Part shown: positions 29,427 to 38,569 of the stretch, one piece after another
Layout: each line of letters opens with the position of its first letter
Numbering within the stretch: position 1 is the stretch's first letter
DNA from: Pseudomaricurvus alkylphenolicus
Lineage (GTDB): Bacteria; Pseudomonadota; Gammaproteobacteria; Pseudomonadales; Cellvibrionaceae
NCBI RefSeq assembly: GCF_011683955.1
Contig: NZ_JAAQPI010000004.1
Span: 496,001 to 560,000, forward strand
Length of the DNA: 64,000 bases
Direction of reading: 5' to 3'
Notes under the pieces: generated by a model
Told to the model about the DNA's origin: nothing
Seen by the model: only the letters and a program-made list of their open reading frames with translations
The model's database searches: none
Program-made: the position numbers and the translations under genes

Positions 29427-31589
29427 TCAGAATCGGTAGGCAAATTCCACACCGTAGCTGCGGGGTTTGTTCATGGCGCGAACGAATCCACCGAGCTGCG
29501 AGAAGTCATTGGCTTGTCGAGTGTCGAGCAGGTTTTTGCCAAAGGCGGTGATTGTCCAGCTCTCGTGCTCAACGCCGACTCGAAGGTTGACGTATTCCTT
29601 GCTGTCGATGCCATACTGTTCTTCAAATCCGGGTGACGCTTCGGTGGGGAAGTTGAGCCTCAGGTACATGTCGCCCTGGTAACGGTAGTCCAGGCGGGAA
29701 ACCAGGGTGAGGTCTTCCGTTAGTACGCGTTCGTGTTGAAGACCCAGATTTACCGTCCAATCCGGCGTGGCGGGCGTGCCGATGCCTTCTCCCTCAATTT
29801 CGGTATCGATGTAACTTAGACCAAGTTCCACCTGCAGGTTGTCGGTGGCCTGGGCAATGACTTCCAGCTCGGCGCCCGAAATCTCACTCTCTGGAATGTT
29901 CTGGGTGATTCGAAACGGCGGTGTGGCGATGACGCTGGTGTTTTGTTGATCCGAGTAGTCAATGCGGTAAATGGCACCGTTAACACGAGCCCGGCCGTTC
30001 CAGGTTGTGCTCTTAAACCCGAACTCGTAGTTCTCCGTTGTTTCGGCGGCGGTGGGGTTACCGGTATTGAAGAAACCGGTACGGAATCCTTTTGCCCAGG
30101 TGCCGTAAATCATCAGGTCATCACTGATGTCGTAAGCCAGTTGAACCTTGGGCTGGAATTTGCTGTCTTCGTTTTCCAGCTCGCTGACGGTGTTGCCGTT
30201 TTCATCCAGTGTGGCGATGGTGTTGCCGGTGGCTGGGTCGAAATTTCGGGTATCGTAGGTGTTCTTGTCGTATCGACCGGCCAGGGTCAGCTCCAGTCGC
30301 TCGCTCAGATCGTAGTTGATCTGACCATAGACGCCCCACAGCTTGTCGTTGCGTTCGTCGAAACGATTGAGAAGATACAGCAGGGTTCCGGGAGCCGGAC
30401 CCATGACTCGACCCACACCCAGTTGGTTGATCGCTTCGCGTTGCAGGTATTCGGCGCCGAGTACCCAACGCAGGTTGCCGTCATCTTTCGAGGTTAGGCG
30501 AATGTCCTGGGTGTAGGTTTCGAAGTTGTCGGCCAGGTCCTGAAAGTCGTCTATGGCTTCTCCGGCGAGGGCGGCGCTCCCAAACACAGGCCCAAAGACT
30601 GAGGTGGCGGTGGGTGGTTTGTCCCAAGAGGCGGAGCCGAACAGGTCTTGTTCAATGTCCTGATAGCCCGTCACGCTGGTCAGGGTCGCAAAGCCCAGAT
30701 CCCAGTCCAGTTTGACGGATGCCTCGGTAAAGGTGCGGTTTTCCTCTCCGATAATGCCGCGCCTGGGCCCTGGAGTACGTGAGGAGTCAAAGACGTCGAT
30801 GAGGTCGGCGCTGTCGACTTTTTCCTGGTAGGCCGCACCGGCGTTAATGTCACTGTAGGCGGCCGATGCTTCCAGGGTCAGGTCATCACTGGCGTGAAAA
30901 ATCAAACGACCTCGGACGCTGGACTGGGTTTCAAAATCCAGGTGATCTCCGTCGGTGTCGTCGATCAATCCGTCAGTGTCTCGGTAGTAACCGTTCACCC
31001 GATAGAGCAATGTGTCATCGATCAGTGCCCCGGAGGATGTCGCTGACAGGGTTTTGTCGTCGCCTTTTCCGTAGCTCAGTTTTAACTGGTGCTCTGATTC
31101 ATTGGTAGGTTGTTTGGTGACCACATTAACGGCACCGGCGATGGCACCGGCCCCATAGAGCGCCCCCTGCGGACCCTTGAGCACTTCGATGCGTTCGATA
31201 TCGACCAGTGCTCCCTGGTTGATGGCGTCGAGGCTGCCGGCTTTTACCCCATCCACCACGTAGGTGATCGGCGCCCAACCTTGCTGACTGGTGGTCACCC
31301 CTCGGATGGTGATAAAGGTCACCCCTGCGCGAAAGGTTTCGCGGACCACCACACCCGGTGTCAGGTTGACAAAGTCGCCGATGTCGGTGATGCCGGCCGA
31401 TTCGATTTTGGAGGCATCGAACGCGGTCACGTTATCGGGAACGTCTTGCAAATTTTCCCCTCGATGCCGTGCGGTAACGATGATTTCTTCCAGGGTTAGC
31501 TCCTCAGCATGTAGCGCTTGGGGAGCAAACCCTATTGACGTTGCCGAAACGGTGAGGGCCAGCAGGGTTCGGGTAGTTTTCTGACTCAT
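29427..31589 (-). CDS. TonB-dependent outer-membrane receptor (2)
   Basis: 720 residues. A signal peptide (about 1-28, ending HAEE) is followed by LEEIIVTARHRGENLQDVP, then a plug with VLKGPQGALYGAGAIAGAVN and a barrel ending in EFAYRF. It would move the substrate of module A through the outer membrane. It sits between the permease gene and DUF917 on the same strand, giving a logical order of outer-membrane receptor, inner-membrane permease and cytoplasmic enzymes. Confidence 0.93.
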   Translation of the reverse strand: MSQKTTRTLLALTVSATSIGFAPQALHAEELTLEEIIVTARHRGENLQDVPDNVTAFDASKIESAGITDIGDFVNLTPGVVVRETFRAGVTFITIRGVTTSQQGWAPITYVVDGVKAGSLDAINQGALVDIERIEVLKGPQGALYGAGAIAGAVNVVTKQPTNESEHQLKLSYGKGDDKTLSATSSGALIDDTLLYRVNGYYRDTDGLIDDTDGDHLDFETQSSVRGRLIFHASDDLTLEASAAYSDINAGAAYQEKVDSADLIDVFDSSRTPGPRRGIIGEENRTFTEASVKLDWDLGFATLTSVTGYQDIEQDLFGSASWDKPPTATSVFGPVFGSAALAGEAIDDFQDLADNFETYTQDIRLTSKDDGNLRWVLGAEYLQREAINQLGVGRVMGPAPGTLLYLLNRFDERNDKLWGVYGQINYDLSERLELTLAGRYDKNTYDTRNFDPATGNTIATLDENGNTVSELENEDSKFQPKVQLAYDISDDLMIYGTWAKGFRTGFFNTGNPTAAETTENYEFGFKSTTWNGRARVNGAIYRIDYSDQQNTSVIATPPFRITQNIPESEISGAELEVIAQATDNLQVELGLSYIDTEIEGEGIGTPATPDWTVNLGLQHERVLTEDLTLVSRLDYRYQGDMYLRLNFPTEASPGFEEQYGIDSKEYVNLRVGVEHESWTITAFGKNLLDTRQANDFSQLGGFVRAMNKPRSYGVEFAYRF

Positions 31590-31655
31590 TGTGTGCTTCC
31601 TCTGGAAAGTCTCTTTATTGATCGTAGAGCTGCTTGTGGTTGCGCCGCCTGCGAT

Positions 31656-32783
31656 TCAGTCATTGGCGACGTTTTGGATGTCTGTGCCGCTGGGGGAGAT
31701 CAAGGTCTCCAACGGCACAAACGGTTCTTTCAAGCCAAAGGCCTGGGGGCCAAACACATCGAGAGCGGCCTGCGAGCGCATAATTGGCGGCACGCTGGCA
31801 CCGATCACCTTGACTCGCTGCCCGAACTTCAAGCTCTCTGAGGTAATGGGGGCCGCGGTTTCGGCGTCCAAAATGCAGATCAAATCGGGCACCACCGCAG
31901 CCAGTTTACCGTTCTTGTAGGCCACCAGGTTTTCGTTTTGGAATTGAATCGACATACGCGTGTCGCTGTCGTTGCTGCCAGTAATTTCGCAAAGCCCCTG
32001 GGTAAAGCCACCGGTGACGTTACGTTGTAAATCTGTAATTTTACCTTCGAACAGTACCTCGGCGTGGCGGTAGTATTCGGTACCTCGCAAGAACCTCAAC
32101 AATCGCTCAAACGCGTTGCCCTCTGCACGGCCTTCCAGAAGTGCCCGACCAATATCACGAGCCAGTGTCAGGGTTCCGCCAATGACCGCGCGTTTGGCAT
32201 CGGCGCCACTCATGGGGTATAGGGAAATCGCCGCCCTGCCTCCCATCTGCATGACCATCTGGCGACCTTTCATTTCGGTTTGTTGGCTGTCGCGGGCATC
32301 GATGAGGACCACTTCGCCGTGTTCATTGGCCATCGCCATCGGGCTCGCGTTCACCCCCATGACATGATAAGTCACCATTTGCAGCTCGGGAAAGGCCCGC
32401 CCCATGCCGTCGCCATCCACCAGTGGCAGACCTCTTTCGGCAGCCAACGCAACTGGCAGCATCGAGTTACTGCCACCCATTTCGGCCGCGAGAATAACGT
32501 CGGCGGGTTTGCCAGTGTAACGTTCCAGCGCGCTCACGGCGTCGTCGAGCTCTCGCACATCCATCAATTTTTCGAGCATCACAGAGGGGGCGCCCATCAT
32601 GGCCGCAACGTAGACATTGGCGTTGTCATCAAGGTCTTGAACATCAACAATGGTGGGGGCACCATAGCGTCGGAAGGCCTGTTTGCACAGCAGGCTGCCC
32701 ATGTACGGATCGCCCCCGCCACCAGTACCCAGAAATGCGGCGCCTTCGGCGATGCGGTCAATGTCTTCAAATTGCATTTGCAT
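31656..32783 (-). CDS. DUF917 family protein (module A)
   Basis: 375 residues with the family hallmark AAFLGTGGGGDPYMG near the N-terminus and the VDGDGMGRAFPELQM motif mid-protein. DUF917 members are usually encoded beside hydantoinase/oxoprolinase genes, and relatives have been linked to desulfuration of thiohydantoins in ergothioneine breakdown (from memory). It may act with the HyuA protein 18 bases upstream in the operon, in the place normally taken by HyuB. A second, clearly homologous copy lies at 37450-38535. GGAGA precedes the ATG. Confidence 0.9.
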   Translation of the reverse strand: MQMQFEDIDRIAEGAAFLGTGGGGDPYMGSLLCKQAFRRYGAPTIVDVQDLDDNANVYVAAMMGAPSVMLEKLMDVRELDDAVSALERYTGKPADVILAAEMGGSNSMLPVALAAERGLPLVDGDGMGRAFPELQMVTYHVMGVNASPMAMANEHGEVVLIDARDSQQTEMKGRQMVMQMGGRAAISLYPMSGADAKRAVIGGTLTLARDIGRALLEGRAEGNAFERLLRFLRGTEYYRHAEVLFEGKITDLQRNVTGGFTQGLCEITGSNDSDTRMSIQFQNENLVAYKNGKLAAVVPDLICILDAETAAPITSESLKFGQRVKVIGASVPPIMRSQAALDVFGPQAFGLKEPFVPLETLISPSGTDIQNVAND

Positions 32784-32801
32784 AGTTGTTTGTCTCCACC
32801 T

Positions 32802-34358
32802 CTAATTTGCGCTGAACGCCATGTCGCCAATGGCCTTGGCACGTACTCTGACCGCTCCGTTGGGAAGATACGCGAGCGGCAGCTCCTCCAGCTCCAGCAG
32901 TTTGACCGACGCTTTCACCGCACCGGACTGTATCGCCAGCTCGGTGGCTTCCCGTTTGGCTTGTGCCAGCACTTGGTCGCGGGGGGTTTCCTCGTAGGAA
33001 AATACCTTGTCGATCTCACCCCCCACTTGGGCAATGGCCGCACCGATGGCATTGGCTACGGAAAAGTGCTCTGGCTTGTACACTCGGCCCACGCCTTTGA
33101 GTTTCAGGTTCTCGTCCACCAGAATGGAGCCACCACCGACCAGAATCACGTCCACGTCACCGGGGCGGGTTTTCATGCGGTCGATGGCGTCTTCCAGCTT
33201 TTCGCGAATCGCGGACAAACCCCGTTCAACATCGGCGCGGGAAAGGGCACTGAGGTTTTCTTGGTTACCAAAGTCCGCCAAGCCGCCGGCGATGGCGAGA
33301 TCGGTGGTCGTCAGTGTGTCGCCCCCAAACACGAGGGCTTTTTCCTTGAGACGGAAGCCCACCGATTGAGGCCCGATCTGACATTGGGCGGTCATCTTCA
33401 CCTCACTGCCCCCACCAAGGCCGATGGCGAGTACGTCCGGCATACGGAAGTTGGTGCGAACCCCGCCAATATCGACATTGAGGGAGGATTCGCGGGGAAA
33501 GCCGTTAGACAGGAATCCCAGGTCGCTGGTGGTACCACCAATGTCCACCACCAGTGCATCACTGACACCGGCCAGCCAGGCGGCCCCACGCATGCTGTTG
33601 GTGGGCCCCGATGAGAAGGTCATAATGGGCAGCTCACGAACCACCTCCGCTTGCATCAAGGTGCCGTCATTTTGCGTGAGGTAGAAGGGCGCATGGATCT
33701 CAAGCTCCTGAAGCGCTTTCTCGAAGGAGGACACCACCTTTTCCGCATGGCCGGTCAGGCTGGCGTTCATGATCGCCGCATTTTCCCGCTCCAACAGCCC
33801 CAGTCGCCCAAAGCTTGAGGACAAGGTAATGTCACAGCCGGGGACGTGCTGGCGCAGTATGTCGGCGGCTCTGCGTTCCATTGCATCGTTCACGGGCGCG
33901 AACACTGAGGAAATCGCTATGCTCTTGATGCCCTTCTTGTGAATGTCCTGCCCCACCCGGACGATGTCCAACTCATCGAGAGGCGCGATTTCGCGACCAT
34001 CGTATTCGTAGCCACCCGGTGTCAGGTACCACTGCTCGCCAATCGCGGCTGCCAGATCCTCTGGCCATTCGGACATGGGGGGAATGGCCTGACAGCCCGG
34101 AAGGGACAGGCGAATGGCCGCCACCGAATTGAGCCCGCGGCGCTCGACAAAGGCGTTGGTAAATTGGGTGGTGCCGATCATCACCGCCTCAATTTGGCCC
34201 GGCAGGACCCCTGAGGTCAGCAGCACCTCGTGGATGGCGTTCACAATGCCGGTGGCAATGTCCTCGGTGGTGGACTGTTTGGTCGAGGCGATGACCTCAC
34301 GCCCCGCCATCAGTACGGCATCGGTGTTGGTCCCGCCAACATCTATCCCAAGACGCAT
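32802..34358 (-). CDS. Hydantoinase/oxoprolinase HyuA-type protein (module A)
   Basis: 518 residues. The ATPase signature RLGIDVGGTNTDAVLM is at the N-terminus, a second phosphate-binding motif VVDIGGTTSDLGFL lies mid-protein, and VILVGGGSILV follows, as in the sugar-kinase/actin fold of HyuA and oxoprolinase. The start at 34358 puts the IDVGGT motif at its usual place; the frame remains open 43 codons further but that extension is not conserved-looking. It would drive ATP-dependent ring opening of a hydantoin-like substrate. No HyuB gene is present; DUF917 follows instead. Confidence 0.9.
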   Translation of the reverse strand: MRLGIDVGGTNTDAVLMAGREVIASTKQSTTEDIATGIVNAIHEVLLTSGVLPGQIEAVMIGTTQFTNAFVERRGLNSVAAIRLSLPGCQAIPPMSEWPEDLAAAIGEQWYLTPGGYEYDGREIAPLDELDIVRVGQDIHKKGIKSIAISSVFAPVNDAMERRAADILRQHVPGCDITLSSSFGRLGLLERENAAIMNASLTGHAEKVVSSFEKALQELEIHAPFYLTQNDGTLMQAEVVRELPIMTFSSGPTNSMRGAAWLAGVSDALVVDIGGTTSDLGFLSNGFPRESSLNVDIGGVRTNFRMPDVLAIGLGGGSEVKMTAQCQIGPQSVGFRLKEKALVFGGDTLTTTDLAIAGGLADFGNQENLSALSRADVERGLSAIREKLEDAIDRMKTRPGDVDVILVGGGSILVDENLKLKGVGRVYKPEHFSVANAIGAAIAQVGGEIDKVFSYEETPRDQVLAQAKREATELAIQSGAVKASVKLLELEELPLAYLPNGAVRVRAKAIGDMAFSAN

Positions 34359-34480
34359 AGCAATTCTCTCTCTGGCTAGTGTGTTAGATAGGGTAGAGAG
34401 ACGGGGGGTGGGACTGATAACACTCTTTCGGGTAGGTAGGGGGTGGATGCGGGTAGGCGGTAGTGCGGCGTCCACGGTAA

Positions 34481-36631
34481 TTACCAATTATAATCCACCG
34501 TCACCCCATAGGTTCTGGGCAACCCATAAGATTGACCAAAGCCAACCGTGGAGGTCAGGACCTGTGTGCGATACACTTCATCGGCGATGTTCTTACCCCA
34601 CAGGTGTACTCCCCACTCCCCGTCGGCGGCACTCACCCCAAGACGAAAATTGGTCAACCAATAGCCTTCCTCCTTCGCTTCTTCGGGTGCGCGAACGATG
34701 TCGTAGGTGACGTCGTCTTTATAGCTGGTATCGAACAAGATGTCAGCGTGGAGGTTGTCTCCGATCACCCAGGTGTACTTGATATTGGCATTGAAGTTTA
34801 GTTCGGGCGAGTTCGGCAGTTCACTGCCTTCGGCCACACCAGGCAGCACCGAATCGGTCACCTCTGTGTCCAACAGGCCCAACCCCATACGGATGTCGAG
34901 AGATTCCGTGGCACGCCACAGAAAGTCGATTTCCGCACCCATCACCTCAGCGTCACCCGCATTGTCGATGCCAAACAACGGGCCAACCACCGAGTCAAAC
35001 AGTGGGCCGTAGATTTGAATGCCCTCGTAATCATACATGAACGCCGCACCGTTCAGTTGCAGGCTATTGTCCAGCAACAGGCTCTTGAACCCAACCTCGT
35101 AGGCAATCACGTTTTCCTCGTCAAAGCCGGTCAGGTTGCTGGGATCAAACGCTAATTGGCCTTGGAAGTTACCGGATTTGAATCCCTTACTGATGGAGGC
35201 GTAGACCAGTGTTTCTTCAAAACCGGTGTAGTCGAGACCAATTTTCCCAGACACATCCGTGACTTCGTAGTTGTTGGTGACCGGTGCAAAGGCCGCGGTT
35301 TCCGTACCCCCTTGGGAGGGCAGTGCATCAAAATAGAAAAAGGTGTAGGCATCTCTGAATTCTTTTTCTTCGTCGGTATAACGCAACCCCGCCGTCAGGT
35401 TCCAGCTGTCTTCGAACTGCCATTCCGTATGCAGGAACAGCGCTGCTGAATCGGCCTCTTGTGTATACTCATTACCCACAGAGTGAAAACCAAAGGGTAA
35501 ATCAGAGGTATCAAATCGATCTCGAGTGCTCACTTCGTCGTTTTCATAGAAGGCTCCGGCGATGACAACCAGATTGTCTCCTGTGTAGGTCAAGCGAAAT
35601 TCCTGGGAAATCTGATTGATGTCATTAAAGTATTCCGCATCCAGTTGAATAAGTGCGGAGCCGTCTCGATCCTCTACATGTTGACGCGAATAGTCTTCAT
35701 AGCCGGTCACTGAAGTGAGGGTCAAATTATCGGAGATATCCCAGTTCACCGTCAACGCGGCACCTTCGCTTTCGATATCCATAAAATTGTCGTCGCGACC
35801 CGCCGAGCTCATCGGATCGCCGGGGAAGAATGCATCATCCTCTTCGGTGAAGGCATTATCGACTTTCAATAGCCAGGTATCGGATTTATCTTTACCGCTG
35901 TGAACATTGAATAGCACATCCACATCGTCGGAAGGCTGCCAGTTCAGCATAGCGCGCCATGAGGTGCGGTCCACCTCACCAACGTGCTTACCGGTTGCAC
36001 GGTTGTATTGCTGGCCCTCACCCTGCTGGGTTGTCTGAAGGGCAAATCTGCCCGTGAGGCCCGGGGCGATTTCACCACTCACCGCCCCCTCAAAGGCGAT
36101 TAAATCGAAATTCCCATAGTCGATAGAGCCATAACCTTCAAATTCCTCTGACGGCTTTTTACTCACAAAATTAACCGTTCCGGCAGTTGTGTTACGCCCG
36201 TACAGAGTCCCTTGGGGACCCTTCAAAACTTCAACGCGTTCGACATCAAATAGCTGAAAAGTCAGCATAGCTGGAGAAACCAAATAGACTTCGTCGATAT
36301 AGATGCCCGCTGCCGGATTGTTGTTAACCGCGTAATCGTTGAGACCAATGCCGCGGATGCTCACATTGGGTATGCTGTTTTGAAAGGTATTGTTGATATT
36401 CAAGTTTGGGGTTTGGGCCGCGAGGTCCACGGGCTGGGTCAGTCCCAGCTCACTGATGTCATCACCCGTAAATGCAGTAACCGATATACCTACGTCGTTG
36501 AGGTTTTGTTCCCGTTTTTGTGCAGTAATGACAATTTCTTCGATTTCTAAGGCCTGGCTGGCTACCGGAGCCAAGGTGGCGGCCAAGATCGAGGCATGAC
36601 AAATTGATCTGCATAGAATTGATTTTTTCAC
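34481..36631 (-). CDS. TonB-dependent outer-membrane receptor (3)
   Basis: 716 residues. A signal peptide (about 1-28, ending SQALE) is followed by IEEIVITAQKREQNLNDVG, the plug motif VLKGPQGTLYGRNTTAG and a barrel ending in VTVDYNW. It belongs to the same receptor class as the two others in the window but is not a recent duplicate of either. It lies between the modules, upstream of module A's HyuA gene and downstream of the racemase, so it could serve either. Confidence 0.93.
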   Translation of the reverse strand: MKKSILCRSICHASILAATLAPVASQALEIEEIVITAQKREQNLNDVGISVTAFTGDDISELGLTQPVDLAAQTPNLNINNTFQNSIPNVSIRGIGLNDYAVNNNPAAGIYIDEVYLVSPAMLTFQLFDVERVEVLKGPQGTLYGRNTTAGTVNFVSKKPSEEFEGYGSIDYGNFDLIAFEGAVSGEIAPGLTGRFALQTTQQGEGQQYNRATGKHVGEVDRTSWRAMLNWQPSDDVDVLFNVHSGKDKSDTWLLKVDNAFTEEDDAFFPGDPMSSAGRDDNFMDIESEGAALTVNWDISDNLTLTSVTGYEDYSRQHVEDRDGSALIQLDAEYFNDINQISQEFRLTYTGDNLVVIAGAFYENDEVSTRDRFDTSDLPFGFHSVGNEYTQEADSAALFLHTEWQFEDSWNLTAGLRYTDEEKEFRDAYTFFYFDALPSQGGTETAAFAPVTNNYEVTDVSGKIGLDYTGFEETLVYASISKGFKSGNFQGQLAFDPSNLTGFDEENVIAYEVGFKSLLLDNSLQLNGAAFMYDYEGIQIYGPLFDSVVGPLFGIDNAGDAEVMGAEIDFLWRATESLDIRMGLGLLDTEVTDSVLPGVAEGSELPNSPELNFNANIKYTWVIGDNLHADILFDTSYKDDVTYDIVRAPEEAKEEGYWLTNFRLGVSAADGEWGVHLWGKNIADEVYRTQVLTSTVGFGQSYGLPRTYGVTVDYNW

Positions 36632-36673
36632 GACTTCTTCCTCATTGTTCTGTTGTTATGATCGAATAGAAAT

Positions 36674-37423
36674 TTATAGGCAGAGGCCTGGAAAGTCGTA
36701 TCCGACAATCCTCTTTGCACCAGGCCGTGGGTAAATACTTTTGCTGTGACTTAGCTGAGTTTTGACTAGGGCGTCAGCCACGTGCAGTGCCAGCGGAATG
36801 GGGTCGATGACCGGAACGTCTATGTTGTCTTTAAGCAGAGCCGCTCTGATCGCTTCCGCGCATCCAAGAAATCCCGTACAACCCAGGATGATCGCGCCTG
36901 CGTGATTTTGTTTAACCGCCTTATGGGCTTTGTCTGATAACGCGTTGGACAAACTGCCCAGATCATGATGGATGTCCAGAACTGGCACGTCGACGGCTTC
37001 AAAGGAGGCGTAGTTTTCTTGTAACCCGTATGCGGCCACCATATGAGCGATCATCGGCCTAAGACGCTCCAGAACGGTCAGGAAGCTGAAACGGTGCCCG
37101 AGCATACTCGCTACGTGCATTGCAGTCTGGCAGGGACCCAATACCGGTATAGAAACCACTTCTCGGCAAGCATTGAGACCGGGATCCCCCATGCAGTCTA
37201 TGATGATGGCATCGGCTCCCGCCTTTTCCGCGTCGATCGCCTTGCGGATGGTATCGGGAATACTCAATGCTTCATCAAATTCTGACTCAATGGAGGCAGG
37301 CCCTTCGTCAAGCAAGCTATGAGTCACCTTTAGGTCTTCGCGTTCAAACGGTATCACATCATCCAGGCTACGAACGCCTTGGGTGATGATCGGCGTTAAG
37401 ATGTGGATCTTCGAAACAGTCAT
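36674..37423 (-). CDS. Aspartate/glutamate/hydantoin racemase family protein
   Basis: 249 residues of the Asp/Glu racemase superfamily. The two catalytic Cys are visible in IIDCMGDPG and ILGCTGFLG, in the pattern of hydantoin racemases and allantoin racemases. The ATG at 37423 follows AGAGG at about ten bases. Its place directly after a DUF917/HyuA pair supports a role in interconverting enantiomers of a 5-substituted hydantoin or related ring before opening. It could instead be a malonate decarboxylase-type relative, but both Cys being present favours racemisation. Confidence 0.83.
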   Translation of the reverse strand: MTVSKIHILTPIITQGVRSLDDVIPFEREDLKVTHSLLDEGPASIESEFDEALSIPDTIRKAIDAEKAGADAIIIDCMGDPGLNACREVVSIPVLGPCQTAMHVASMLGHRFSFLTVLERLRPMIAHMVAAYGLQENYASFEAVDVPVLDIHHDLGSLSNALSDKAHKAVKQNHAGAIILGCTGFLGCAEAIRAALLKDNIDVPVIDPIPLALHVADALVKTQLSHSKSIYPRPGAKRIVGYDFPGLCL

Positions 37424-37449
37424 CTGCAATATCCTCTCGTTATTGTGTT

Positions 37450-38535
37450 TTACAGATCTTCTATGGGTACGAATTCTTCGCCGAGCCCGAAGGCTTTCGG
37501 CCCGAAGACCTCCAGCGATTGCGGTGTTCGCATAATGGGTGCCGCACTCACGCCCATCACCTTGATGCGCTGCCCGTATTTCAGTGCCTCTACTGGAATC
37601 GGTTCGGCTGTCTCTCTGTCCACCATACAGATCAGGTCAGGCACAATAGCGCGAAGTTCTCCATTCTCCCTGGCCACCAGATGTTCATTCTGAAACGCCA
37701 CCTCCATGGTTCTGCCGGAGCCATCCAGGGCGGTTAAATGGCAGTGACCAATGGAGAAACCCTTGGTGGTTTCCCGTCGTAAATCGGTCACCTTGCCGTC
37801 GAAGATGACCTTGCACTGATTGTAGTAAGGGGTTGTCTGCAGGTAGTCGACCAACGCTTCTACCGGGTCACCTTCTTTACGGCCGCGATTAATCGCCCGG
37901 CCGATTTCCAGCGCCAAGGTCATGGTGCCATGCACAGCGTAATCTTTTACTTGCTTACCGTTCATCGGGTAGCTCGACATGATCACACTGCAGCCCAACT
38001 CAATTGAGCTGACTCTAACGAGGTCTTCGGCTCGCTTGGCGGACCCGGTCTCGATCACCAGTGCATTGAGATGATCATCAGTGACCGCCAGCGGTGTGCA
38101 AGAGACCCCGTAAACATTGAAGGTGACCATCTGTATCTCCGGGAAGGCCCTACCCATCCCATCGGCATCCACAAGCGGTATTCCCAGTCGCGCTGCCGCC
38201 ATGATCGGCAGCATGGAATTCACACCTCCGATTTCAATGGGAATCAACGCATCAGCTTTGCGACCCAGTTTTTCTTCCATGCGTTTGATGGCCAGATCAA
38301 CGTCATCGCCACAGGCGGCTTTTTCGGTCAGTACGGTGGGTGCACCCAGCATGGCAATGGTCAATACTGTGGCATCATCATCCAGTTGATCGGGCTCAAT
38401 GATCTCGGGCATTCCGAATTCTTGAATAGCGCTGGTGGCCAACATTCGTCCGATATAGGGGTCTCCGCCACCTCCGGTTCCCAGAAAGGCTGCACCACGT
38501 CCGATATTTACCAAATCTTCTACTGTTAACTTCAT
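37450..38535 (-). CDS. DUF917 family protein (module B)
   Basis: 361 residues, clearly homologous along its length to the module A DUF917 protein: AAFLGTGGGGDPYIG opening, VDADGMGRAFPEIQM and the ending MRTPQSLEVFGPKAFGL. The ATG at 38535 is preferred to a GTG six bases upstream. It lies between the racemase gene (26 bases downstream) and its HyuA partner (34 bases upstream), so the three are probably one operon. The function is as suggested for module A and is not demonstrated. Confidence 0.9.
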   Translation of the reverse strand: MKLTVEDLVNIGRGAAFLGTGGGGDPYIGRMLATSAIQEFGMPEIIEPDQLDDDATVLTIAMLGAPTVLTEKAACGDDVDLAIKRMEEKLGRKADALIPIEIGGVNSMLPIMAAARLGIPLVDADGMGRAFPEIQMVTFNVYGVSCTPLAVTDDHLNALVIETGSAKRAEDLVRVSSIELGCSVIMSSYPMNGKQVKDYAVHGTMTLALEIGRAINRGRKEGDPVEALVDYLQTTPYYNQCKVIFDGKVTDLRRETTKGFSIGHCHLTALDGSGRTMEVAFQNEHLVARENGELRAIVPDLICMVDRETAEPIPVEALKYGQRIKVMGVSAAPIMRTPQSLEVFGPKAFGLGEEFVPIEDL

Positions 38536-38569
38536 AGTCACTCAACTGTATGTCTAAGGGAGTTTGCTG

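Noticed and set aside
32280-33614. 444-codon plus-strand frame antisense to DUF917 and HyuA
   Set aside because: It is a shadow of two well-supported genes on the other strand; rich in His, Gly and Gln, as antisense frames of GC-rich genes are.
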